DNA of 7,907 bases, taken from contig CASBPW010000272.1 in NCBI GenBank assembly GCA_949127685.1, forward strand, positions 1 through 7,907, in the 5' to 3' direction. The translations under genes were made by a program, and so were the position numbers. The notes under the pieces are model-generated. The model made no database searches. It worked only from the letters and a program-made list of their open reading frames with translations, and had not been told where the DNA came from. Below are positions 1-5,925 of the stretch, piece by piece. The number at the start of each line of letters is the position of its first letter. Positions within the stretch are counted from its first letter, which is position 1. Origin of the DNA: Candidatus Sivonenia alaskensis PMM_0068 (GTDB lineage Bacteria; Cyanobacteriota; Cyanobacteriia; Gloeobacterales; PMM-0068).

Positions 1-676
1 ATTTTGCCCCGACCAAACTAGCCGTGGAGAATCTCCACCGAGATGGGATCCAGCAGAACGTCTATCAGACAGGAAATACCGTTATTGATGCCCTCTTATC
101 CATGGGCGCTCAACATCCAGACCCAGGGGTACCTGCGGATTGGGCCAACAAACGCGTCCTCCTGGCAACCGTGCATCGCCGAGAAAATTGGGGAGCGCCG
201 ATCCAACGCATTGCCCAAGCTTTTCTACAACTCCTTAATCAGTTCCCTGATACACAATTGGTTTTACCTCTTCACCCAAATCCCACCGTCCGCGAACCTT
301 TGCAAGAAATCCTCCAGGACCATCCCCGCGCTTTGCTCTGCGCTCCGTTGGACTATCCCCAACTCGTAGGAGCCATGCAACGCTGCTTTCTGGTGCTCAC
401 AGATTCAGGGGGGATTCAGGAAGAGGCCCCGGCCCTAGGCAAGCCCGTTTTGGTCTTACGAGAAACCACCGAACGGCCGGAAGCAATGGATGCGGGCGTT
501 GCCTGTCTAGTTGTACCGACACCCAAGCTATCGTTGCATCCGCTGCGCACCTATTGACCGATTTGCCTGCCTACAAAGCGATGGCTTGTGCTGTTAATCC
601 TTTTGGAGATGGAACAGCCAGTACTCAGATTTGCAAAATCTTGGAAGAGTTTATAGAGAGTTCTGGTTTGCATTGA
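1..676 (+). pseudogene. wecB: UDP-N-acetylglucosamine 2-epimerase (non-hydrolysing), 3' part, frameshifted
   Basis: This enzyme interconverts UDP-GlcNAc and UDP-ManNAc in the cytoplasm, supplying ManNAc for surface polysaccharides. The gene enters from the left edge in the frame starting at base 3, where the family segment FAPTKLAVENL is readable with no start codon required; the GTG at 24 is internal. Visible family motifs are HRREN (about 174-188), LPLHPNP (about 264-284), SGGIQEEAP (405-431) and the ETTERPEA segment just after it. The reading then breaks: the original frame runs into a non-family tail and stops at 557, while from base 515 another frame continues with TDTQAIVASAAHLLTD and the family ending NPFGDGTAS, stopping at TGA 674-676. 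One missing G in GTTG(G)TACC at 512/513 explains it exactly. It is either a real inactivating mutation or a sequencing/assembly error. The family assignment is secure; whether the gene is dead is not. Confidence 0.88.
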
Positions 677-730
677 TCACTGTTTGGCTCTCCTGGAGAA
701 GCATTCAAGTTTTAAGACCGATCGTTTTGT

Positions 731-820
731 GATCCCGGTTCGAGATAGCAGAAGTGATTTCTGGTTTGAGCTAGGGCCTTTTTCGGTTTCAGACAGGAGA
801 GATTTTAGGGTTTGAGATAA
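731..820 (+). repeat. Four degenerate direct repeats, consensus GGTTTGAGATAG
   Basis: The 12-mers at 737-748 (GGTTCGAGATAG), 763-774 (GGTTTGAGCTAG), 785-796 (GGTTTCAGACAG) and 809-820 (GGTTTGAGATAA) match the consensus at 11, 11, 10 and 11 of 12 positions. Starts are 26, 22 and 24 bp apart. Three copies are preceded by a GAT-rich lead (GATCCC, GATTTCT, GATTTTAG). A weaker relative at 665 lies 72 bp before the first copy, close to three repeat periods. The array sits between wecB and pipY, about 50 bp before the candidate pipY promoter. It may be a decayed tandem repeat or a set of protein-binding sites; the sequence does not decide between these. Confidence 0.55.
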
Positions 821-871
821 GAGCAACGGCTCTTTAAAGGTCTACCATATCTTTAGTGTCCAAAAAATATC

Positions 872-900
872 TTGACCTTATTGACCCCTACATGTAGTCT
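872..900 (+). promoter_or_regulatory. Candidate promoter of the pipY-sepF-proC operon
   Basis: A -35-like TTGACC at 872-877 is followed after 17 bp by TAGTCT (895-900), a poor -10 matching TATAAT at only three positions. A second TTGACC lies at 881-886, giving a 9-bp direct repeat. The stretch is the only promoter-like sequence just before pipY, and initiation near 907 would leave a short leader before the ATG at 925. The weak -10 keeps confidence low. Confidence 0.3.
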
Positions 901-924
901 TTTGTGATAGAATCCACGCAAAAT

Positions 925-1659
925 ATGGGGATCTTGCAACGGGTCCAGGCTCTTCGCAATGAATTACCAAATACGGTTTGTTTCATTGGAGTGACTAAAA
1001 CCGCTTCGGTAGATCAAATCCGCGCAGCGTACAACGCAGGCCTGCGTGATTTTGGAGAAAGCCGAGTCCAGGACGCCCAGAACAAGATCCTCCAACTTAA
1101 AGACTGTCAGGATGTGAGGTGGCATTTGATCGGTAGTTTGCAAGCTAATAAGGTCCGCCCGGCCCTCAAGTTATTTTCATGGATTCATTCTGTGGACGAG
1201 CTTGGTTTAGCTGTACGTATCGACCGTGTTGCTGAAGAACTAGGCGTCTGCCCGAACATTCTGCTTCAGGTCAAATTGTTGCTAGATCCTGGTAAAAAGG
1301 GATTCTCTCTGGAAGGTTTGCTCGAAGCGCTTCCTTCATTGGATTTGCTAGAGCATGTGCGGATAAGGGGATTGATGACCATTGCACCCTATGGGATTAC
1401 CCCCTCCGAACAATATTCGCTATTTTCCCGAGTGAAAGCCTTAGCTCAAGATCTCAAAAACCAGGCTTGGCAGCGCTTGTCGATGGATGATCTCTCGATG
1501 GGGATGTCTGGGGATTACCCTCAGGCGGTTGCTGCGGGAGCGACGATGGTCCGCATCGGTCGGCACATTTTTGCTCCTGAGCCGGAGGGTAAGGAGCGTA
1601 CAAGGTTAGAAGCAAGTGATCAAGTTCAATTTTCGTCAATACAGGAGCCCACGTCATGA
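925..1659 (+). CDS. pipY: YggS/PipY-family pyridoxal phosphate homeostasis protein
   Basis: A cytoplasmic, single-domain PLP-binding protein of the YggS/PLPBP family (fold-type III TIM barrel, no known enzymatic activity) that balances free PLP and amino/keto acid pools. The PLP lysine is K25 in IGVTK, followed by GLRDFGESR (family usually GENR), WHLIGSLQANK near 66-76, GLMTIAPYG near 149-157, SMGMSGDYPQAV near 191-202 and the phosphate-binding GATMVRIGRHIF near 205-216. The product is 244 aa, with a non-conserved tail of about 25 residues. I chose ATG 925 because it places the first helix where the family begins; a GTG at 904 in the same frame would add seven residues, and neither start has a good Shine-Dalgarno. 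The stop overlaps the sepF start as ATGA. In many cyanobacteria pipX precedes this gene; none is seen here. Confidence 0.93.
   Translation: MGILQRVQALRNELPNTVCFIGVTKTASVDQIRAAYNAGLRDFGESRVQDAQNKILQLKDCQDVRWHLIGSLQANKVRPALKLFSWIHSVDELGLAVRIDRVAEELGVCPNILLQVKLLLDPGKKGFSLEGLLEALPSLDLLEHVRIRGLMTIAPYGITPSEQYSLFSRVKALAQDLKNQAWQRLSMDDLSMGMSGDYPQAVAAGATMVRIGRHIFAPEPEGKERTRLEASDQVQFSSIQEPTS
1643..1659 (+). promoter_or_regulatory. sepF ribosome binding site and ATGA stop-start overlap
   Basis: AGGAG at 1643-1647 lies eight bases before ATG 1656, inside the end of pipY. The pipY stop TGA (1657-1659) shares bases with the sepF start, an arrangement typical of translational coupling. It fixes the sepF start and ties the two genes into one transcript. 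Confidence 0.75.
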
Positions 1660-2327
1660 GTGGTATTTGGAATCGTGTCAAAAATTTTATGGGGTTGAAC
1701 GACCCTCTCGATAATTACGATGAGAGGGACTACGGTTCTCTATACGCCCAGGAAAATGCCCAGTATGATCCGGCGAGTTCGCCTCCTCATACAGGGACAG
1801 TGGACAGCCGCCCTTCTCTGTCGTCTGCACTGCAGGATTTTTCAGGTGGTTCTGCCACGTCCCAAAGTGCCTCTGAAAACTATGCAGATCAAAATGTCGA
1901 TGCTTATCCCCGCCGTGCTGGGATCCGTAACAACTTTAGTGGAGCAACTACCGTGACAGGCAACGTGATCGGAATGCCCAATATCTCCTCTTCAGAGGTT
2001 TTGGTGCTTGAGCCCAAGGGATTTGAAGAAGCTCCTCTCGTGGTTCAACATCTACGAGACCGCAAAACCGTAGTCCTGAATCTGACCTTGATGGAACCGG
2101 ACCAAGCCCAGCGCACGGTGGACTTCATCGCCGGGGCTACCTATGCGGTGGATGGTCATCAAGAACGGGTCGGCGACGGTATTTTCCTGTTTGCCCCCAA
2201 TACCGTGACCATCAATACCAGTGGAACGATCAAACCTACTCCAAGTGCTGCTGTCACCAATACGGGTAGCTTGCTGGGTAGTGACTGGCGTGCACCAGAA
2301 CCCCCTCGTCGTAGCATGCAGTTCTAA
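1656..2327 (+). CDS. sepF: Cell division protein SepF
   Basis: SepF (Cdv2 in cyanobacteria) binds the C-terminal tail of FtsZ and helps tether and organise the Z ring at the membrane. The 223-residue product has three visible parts. The N-terminus, MSGIWNRVKNFMGLND, is the amphipathic membrane-binding helix typical of the family. Residues about 17-110 are a low-complexity linker rich in S, A, D, N and Q. Residues about 114-190 form the SepF core: EVLVLEPKGFEEA, then VVLNLTLMEPDQAQR, then VDFIAGATYAVDG and the DGIFLFAP strand. A short tail follows, rich in P, T and S. The core is complete and normal in order. The start is set by AGGAG and the ATGA overlap with pipY. It lies 30 bp before the chosen proC start, in the usual cyanobacterial pipY-sepF-proC order. 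Confidence 0.95.
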   Translation: MSGIWNRVKNFMGLNDPLDNYDERDYGSLYAQENAQYDPASSPPHTGTVDSRPSLSSALQDFSGGSATSQSASENYADQNVDAYPRRAGIRNNFSGATTVTGNVIGMPNISSSEVLVLEPKGFEEAPLVVQHLRDRKTVVLNLTLMEPDQAQRTVDFIAGATYAVDGHQERVGDGIFLFAPNTVTINTSGTIKPTPSAAVTNTGSLLGSDWRAPEPPRRSMQF

Positions 2328-2345
2328 GACGCAGTGCCCATTGAC

Positions 2346-2360
2346 AGAGGACAACCTATG
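2346..2360 (+). promoter_or_regulatory. proC ribosome binding site deciding the start
   Basis: AGAGG at 2346-2350 is seven bases before ATG 2358. This favours ATG 2358 over an in-frame GTG at 2334, which has no comparable site and would add eight residues before the conserved beginning of the protein. Confidence 0.65.
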
Positions 2361-3152
2361 ACCGCTTTAGGGATTGTGGGCGGAGGTCAGATGGCCGAAG
2401 CCCTGGTTTCTGGTCTGTTGGCTAAAAAAGCCTATCTGACATCTGAAATTTTGGTGAGCGACCCTAATTCGGAGCGTAGAGACTACCTCAAAGATAAGTT
2501 TGGGATAGCGGTTACAGAAAATAACCGAAATGTTAGTCAATGCTCGGTTTTGCTCTTAGCGGTTAAGCCCCAAATTTTTTCTCAAATCATCAAAAACATG
2601 GGTGCTGTGGCCCATGATCGGCTTCTGCTATCGATTTTGGCAGGAGTTTCTTTGCAGCAATTAGAAACAGCTTTTCCTGGCAATCCCGTGGTTCGCGTGA
2701 TGCCCAATACTCCGGCCCTGATTGCCCAGGGCATCAGCGCTTTGAGCTATGGCAAGCAGGTAGCGCCCGATCAGCAGCAAACGGCTCAAAATATTTTCAA
2801 AACGGTAGGCACCGTAGTAGAAGTGCCTGAAGCCTTGATGGATGCGGTGACAGGCCTTTCGGGTTCCGGTCCTGGTTATGTGGCTCTATTGGTAGAAGCT
2901 TTGATCGATGGTGGAGTCTTGGTCGGTTTGCCTCGTCCTTTGGCACGCAGCTTAGTGCTGGAGACGTTTAAGGGAAGTGTAGCCCTTTTGCAAGAACAAA
3001 ACCTCCACCCTGGTGAGCTCAAAGACCGCGTTACAAGCCCTGGAGGTACGACGATTGCCGGCATTGCTGCCTTAGAAAAATCGGGAGTACGCAGTGCCTT
3101 GATTCAAGCCGTAGAAGCTGCGACACAGCGGTCCAAAGCGTTAGGCTCTTAG
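2358..3152 (+). CDS. proC: Pyrroline-5-carboxylate reductase
   Basis: Cytoplasmic NAD(P)H-dependent enzyme for the last step of proline synthesis, 1-pyrroline-5-carboxylate to proline. The 264-residue product is of normal length. The N-terminal Rossmann domain opens at once with GIVGGGQMAEAL (residues about 5-16), and AVKPQ and VRVMPNTPALIAQG follow at the cofactor and substrate side. The C-terminal helical dimerisation domain carries the ProC signature: AVTGLSGSGPGYV, ALIDGGVLVGLPR and, near the end, LKDRVTSPGGTTIAGIAAL. No key segment is missing. ATG 2358 is preferred for its Shine-Dalgarno and because family members begin at this point. It is the last gene of the operon; I see no strong terminator hairpin with a U-run directly after its stop. 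Confidence 0.96.
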   Translation: MTALGIVGGGQMAEALVSGLLAKKAYLTSEILVSDPNSERRDYLKDKFGIAVTENNRNVSQCSVLLLAVKPQIFSQIIKNMGAVAHDRLLLSILAGVSLQQLETAFPGNPVVRVMPNTPALIAQGISALSYGKQVAPDQQQTAQNIFKTVGTVVEVPEALMDAVTGLSGSGPGYVALLVEALIDGGVLVGLPRPLARSLVLETFKGSVALLQEQNLHPGELKDRVTSPGGTTIAGIAALEKSGVRSALIQAVEAATQRSKALGS

Positions 3153-3491
3153 CACTACTACTTTATGAAGCCGAATCTATAACTTGATCTTGCTGCAATG
3201 CAACACTTGGGGCTTATACAACGGGCGAACTATTTATTGAATTGATGCTACGTCCAGTACAGAGGTCTGCGTCTCCTCCAATCTTGCTGAGCCCTGGCCC
3301 TATAATGTCAACAAGGCGCAGCGGATTTGTGCTCATAACTTGAGAGAGCATCCACTCTTGAAGGGTTCTTAAGGTTATATCTTTCTTTCCTGTCTGCCAT
3401 CCAAGCGTTCCTATAAAGGCCGCTTGCTAGGAGTGGAGCCCACCATACTTCTTTTCTTGCGTGTAATGCCTATACCTTCAACTTATTGATT

Positions 3492-3509
3492 TTCGTCAAA
3501 TTCGTCAAA
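3492..3509 (+). repeat. Tandem 9-bp repeat TTCGTCAAA
   Basis: TTCGTCAAA occurs twice back to back (3492-3500 and 3501-3509), about 60 bp upstream of the candidate mrp -10 box. The position, just upstream of the promoter, would suit an activator site, but the copies could equally be a chance slippage product. Confidence 0.5.
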
Positions 3510-3568
3510 TGAATTATTTGTCTTTAGCACGGCGAATACTCTTGAGCCAAGATGCACACACTCCCGCC

Positions 3569-3574
3569 TATAAT
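3569..3574 (+). promoter_or_regulatory. Candidate -10 box of mrp (TATAAT)
   Basis: A perfect TATAAT lies 25 bp before ATG 3600. No good -35 is found at 16-18 bp; the nearest, TTGAGC at 3542-3547, is 21 bp away, so it may need an activator. If used, transcription would begin near 3581, downstream of the in-frame ATGs at 3552 and 3573, which supports the start at 3600. Confidence 0.45.
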
Positions 3575-3599
3575 GCACGGGTGGACTCTAGATAAAAAA

Positions 3600-4667
3600 A
3601 TGCCTGTCGCCCCAGAACGTGTTTTAGAAGCTTTACGCCCTGTCCAAGACCCTGAACTCCATCGGTCTTTGGTTGATCTAGGGATGATTCGTAATCTACT
3701 GGTGGATGACCAAGGGGCAGTGACTTTTACGCTTGTCTTGACCACTCCGGCCTGTCCCCTTAAGGATTTCATCGTTGAAGAATGTACTACAGCAGCGAAG
3801 GAAGTGGCCGGAGTTTCTGCTGTTCATATTGATGTCACAGCAGAAACTCCTCAGCAGAGAGAGCTTCCAGGCAAGGAAGGGATTCCAGGCGTTCGCAATA
3901 TCATAGCCGTTTCAAGTGGTAAAGGCGGGGTAGGCAAGTCTACGGTTGCCGTTAACTTAGCCGTGGCTTTAGCCCAAACGGGCGCAAACGTCGGCCTCAT
4001 CGATGCAGATATCTATGGCCCCAATGTCCCGATCATGATGGGAGTCCAAGGCGTTCCTGTGACTGTGGAAAAGACCCCTACAGGGGACCGAGTCGAACCG
4101 CTCGACAACTATGGGGTCAAGTTAGTTTCTATGGCCTTGTTGATTGCGGAAGACCAGCCTGTAGTGTGGCGAGGTCCCATGCTGAATGGCATTATTCGCC
4201 AATTCCTCTATCAAGTGAACTGGGGTGAGCTGGATTATTTGATTGTAGATATGCCTCCAGGCACAGGGGATGTCCAGTTGACCTTGGCCCAAGCAGTCCC
4301 GATGGCTGGCGTGATCATCGTCACTACGCCGCAACGGGTTGCCTTGCATGATGCCCGGAAGGGATTAAGAATGTTCCAGCAGCTTGGAGTTGCGGTGCTT
4401 GGTCTAGTCGAGAATATGAGCTACTTCATTCCGCCAGATAGGCCAGATAAGCGCTACTACCTCTACGGCTCTGGGGAAACCGAGAAATTTGCTCAAAATA
4501 TCGGCGTAGAAGTCTTAGGTGAAGTCCCTCAGGAAATGCTGGTCCGAGAAGGCGGAGACGATGGACGTCCTATTGTCGTTGCTCATCCGGAAAGTTCTTC
4601 GGCAGAGGCTTTCAGGACCTTAGCGGGGAAAGTGGCAGCTCGGGTTTCGGTGGCCGCCTTGAGTTAG
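3600..4667 (+). CDS. mrp: Mrp/ApbC-type iron-sulfur cluster carrier ATPase
   Basis: Cytoplasmic P-loop ATPase of the Mrp/NBP35/ApbC family that carries Fe-S clusters to apoproteins; the plant relative HCF101 serves photosystem I assembly. Residues about 5-85 form an MIP18/DUF59 domain with VQDPEL and the conserved cysteine in TTPACPLKD (C52). From about 98 comes the ATPase domain: the deviant Walker A SSGKGGVGKST (106-115), IDADIYGPNVP (135-144), Walker B-like LIVDMPPGTGDVQLT and VTTPQRVALHDARKG. The CxxC that follows ENMSxF in many bacterial Mrps is absent; here it reads ENMSYFIPPD. The start at 3600 gives 355 aa, the usual cyanobacterial length, and matches the family N-terminus. Upstream in-frame ATGs at 3552 and 3573 would add an unconserved leader and lie before or across the TATAAT box. 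It appears monocistronic. Confidence 0.93.
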   Translation: MPVAPERVLEALRPVQDPELHRSLVDLGMIRNLLVDDQGAVTFTLVLTTPACPLKDFIVEECTTAAKEVAGVSAVHIDVTAETPQQRELPGKEGIPGVRNIIAVSSGKGGVGKSTVAVNLAVALAQTGANVGLIDADIYGPNVPIMMGVQGVPVTVEKTPTGDRVEPLDNYGVKLVSMALLIAEDQPVVWRGPMLNGIIRQFLYQVNWGELDYLIVDMPPGTGDVQLTLAQAVPMAGVIIVTTPQRVALHDARKGLRMFQQLGVAVLGLVENMSYFIPPDRPDKRYYLYGSGETEKFAQNIGVEVLGEVPQEMLVREGGDDGRPIVVAHPESSSAEAFRTLAGKVAARVSVAALS

Positions 4668-4794
4668 AGGGGTTTCTCGGCACGTGTACATGAGCTTCGC
4701 TTAGCGCCTGCCAGATACGGCTACGCTCAACCCTTACACGGAGGCTATATCTCATGCAATCGAAATATAGTTTTTCGCAGTTCATTGGAACAGT

Positions 4795-4834
4795 CATGCC
4801 CAGTTCTCCTCATGCGGAGAGGGAGCTGGGCATG
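4795..4834. terminator. Long hairpin between convergent genes (terminator or extragenic palindrome)
   Basis: CATGCCCAG (4795-4803) pairs perfectly with CTGGGCATG (4826-4834). Inside, TTCTCC (4804-4809) pairs with GGAGAG (4816-4821) across a six-base loop, leaving a four-base GGAG bulge. The hairpin sits between the convergent ends of mrp and the oxidase gene, only 11 bp from the oxidase stop. The plus strand has a short TTTT at 4844-4847, nine bases past the stem; the minus strand has no U-run after it. It is therefore a weak classical terminator and may equally be a dispersed repeat copy. Confidence 0.5.
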
Positions 4835-4845
4835 AGGGAGAGGTT

Positions 4846-5505
4846 TTACCTCCCGAGCACAGGAACGCTATGTGGGCTCTTGAACGTATTCTGCGCATCG
4901 GGATGCTGACAGGCAATCATCGTTTTCACGTGCTCTGATTCATCATCTCGGATGTTCACAAATACATCGTAGAGATTGTCTACAGAAGGCCTACGTTCAG
5001 AAAGCTGATGAGAAGTTTGGAACTCATCAAACATATAGAGATCACCTTCCCGATAGTAGTTGATAGCTACCTGGGGGGCGGGTTGGGCTTTGAGTTCTGC
5101 CTCGTTCTCTTTTAGGAAAGTGTCATAGGTATGGAAAGCATGGCTTTCTACCAGTTCCATAAAGTAATAGGCTGACCGTGGGGAAAAGGCATACAAAAGT
5201 ACCACAATCCAGTAATAAAACACTGCAGTGGAACGAGCGAGTAAACGATCAGGCCATCTTTGATTACCGCCTAAAGATTCCATAATCAACAGATGATGTA
5301 GTTCATTCCAAGATTCTGCAAAGTGAACCTTGAGCCAATCAGCTCTGCGCCATGCTCCAACTGTTTCATAGAGGTGAAGCACAGAGAGGAAGGCAAAATA
5401 AGGCACACGCGCCACTGTTTCCAATACATAAAACCGTGGATAGGGACGGTTTTTATAGAGCAGGTCAATGACCGCAACTAAAAAATTAACTAAAAGACGA
5501 ATCAC
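4846..5505 (-). CDS. ptox: Alternative oxidase, plastid terminal oxidase (PTOX) type
   Basis: A membrane-bound di-iron quinol oxidase that passes electrons from plastoquinol to oxygen, a safety valve for an over-reduced photosynthetic chain and a support for carotenoid desaturation in plants. The 219-residue product shows the di-iron ligand pattern in order: E29 in LETVARVPYFA, E68 and H71 in ESWNELHHLLIME, E120 in ELVESHAFHTYD, and E189 and H192 in IRDDESEHVKTM. The DDESEHVKTM ending is the plastid-type form rather than the mitochondrial one. The start is GTG at 5505-5503, with GGAA nine bases upstream on the coding strand; the frame has no ATG before the next upstream stop. It lies downstream of cruP and a possible small ORF on the same strand, so co-transcription is plausible. 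It ends just before the convergent hairpin. Confidence 0.93.
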   Translation of the reverse strand: MIRLLVNFLVAVIDLLYKNRPYPRFYVLETVARVPYFAFLSVLHLYETVGAWRRADWLKVHFAESWNELHHLLIMESLGGNQRWPDRLLARSTAVFYYWIVVLLYAFSPRSAYYFMELVESHAFHTYDTFLKENEAELKAQPAPQVAINYYREGDLYMFDEFQTSHQLSERRPSVDNLYDVFVNIRDDESEHVKTMIACQHPDAQNTFKSPHSVPVLGR

Positions 5506-5541
5506 AAATTTATTTCCATTTCTATATTCACTCTTACTCGT

Positions 5542-5721
5542 TCAACTTCTTTTAACTCCTACTTTGATCTTATCGCTCATTTTTAGAGTGCCTAGGGCGG
5601 TCTGAAGATAGCTATAGCCAGACCTCAAGGGGACAGCCTCTTTCCAAACTTTCTTAAAAAAGCTAGAAATTCTATCCTCCTGGGGCAGTTTAGAAATTAT
5701 CCCAAGTTGTCTTAGAGGCAT
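5542..5721 (-). CDS. Possible small protein of 59 residues upstream of the oxidase gene
   Basis: I do not recognise this reading frame. Starting at ATG 5721 it encodes 59 residues, beginning MPLRQLGIISKLPQEDR and ending KIKVGVKRS; a TTG at 5760 would add 13 residues. It is basic near its end, has a short aromatic-lysine patch (SSFFKKVWKEAV) and no signal peptide or membrane segment. It is co-directional with the oxidase gene and ends 36 bp before its GTG, so it could share a transcript. Against it: no Shine-Dalgarno before the ATG, and the one strong AGGAGG in the region lies inside the frame with no ATG, GTG or TTG after it. It may be a real small gene or part of a leader. Confidence 0.25.
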   Translation of the reverse strand: MPLRQLGIISKLPQEDRISSFFKKVWKEAVPLRSGYSYLQTALGTLKMSDKIKVGVKRS

Positions 5722-5925
5722 GACCGGGAACTTGTAGGCTTGAGTGCATGACGAAAACAACGGCCAAATTTTCTACAACCCGCCAAAGCTAACAGTACGC
5801 TGCTAGACCCGGTGGCGTTCCGCTGCTCTCAACCCTATTCAAATTGGTACAAAATGTTTACAACACTGACATCGTAACTTATCTCTTTGGCCAATCCTTT
5901 GCGTATGGTAAACAATGCCTGACCT
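5722..5925. other. Gap between cruP and the small ORF, nothing recognised
   Basis: No gene, clear terminator or convincing promoter was seen here. A 40-codon minus-strand frame (5957 to 5835) starts inside the 3' end of cruP and runs into this gap, but it matches nothing I know and is short enough to occur by chance. Confidence 0.4.

Larger units (their letters stand above)
3153..3599. other. Intergenic region proC-mrp, no convincing protein gene
   Basis: This stretch of about 450 bp holds no recognisable protein gene. It contains a TATAAT box at 3301-3306 without a clear -35, an imperfect hairpin at 3339-3363 (CTTGAGAG pairing with CTCTTGAAG, one bulge), a small GTGG/CCAC stem at 3433-3443 followed by a pyrimidine-rich run (3446-3459), a tandem TTCGTCAAA repeat (3492-3509) and the TATAAT box before mrp. 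A 45-codon ORF on the minus strand (3351 to 3214) matches nothing I know; its frame stays open upstream for about 30 codons without a start. A small RNA is possible but unproven. Confidence 0.4.

Noticed and set aside
731..760. GGTTCGAGA at 737-745 resembles a tRNA T-loop.
   Set aside because: The flanks do not form a T-stem, and no acceptor, D or anticodon arm fits around it. It is explained better as the first of the four repeats.
888..897. Perfect 10-bp palindrome CTACATGTAG near the pipY start.
   Set aside because: It overlaps the candidate -10 area and could be an operator, but a single short palindrome with no known match is not enough to call.
1454..1681. Antisense and alternate-frame ORFs over pipY, sepF, proC, mrp and cruP.
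   Set aside because: They lie opposite or within well-supported genes, show no family resemblance and have compositions expected of shadow frames.
3214..3351. Minus-strand 45-codon ORF beginning MLSQVMSTNPLRLVD.
   Set aside because: No recognised family and no good ribosome binding site; the open frame extends upstream without a start to a TAG, so it may be chance or a worn remnant. It is mentioned only in the gap entry.
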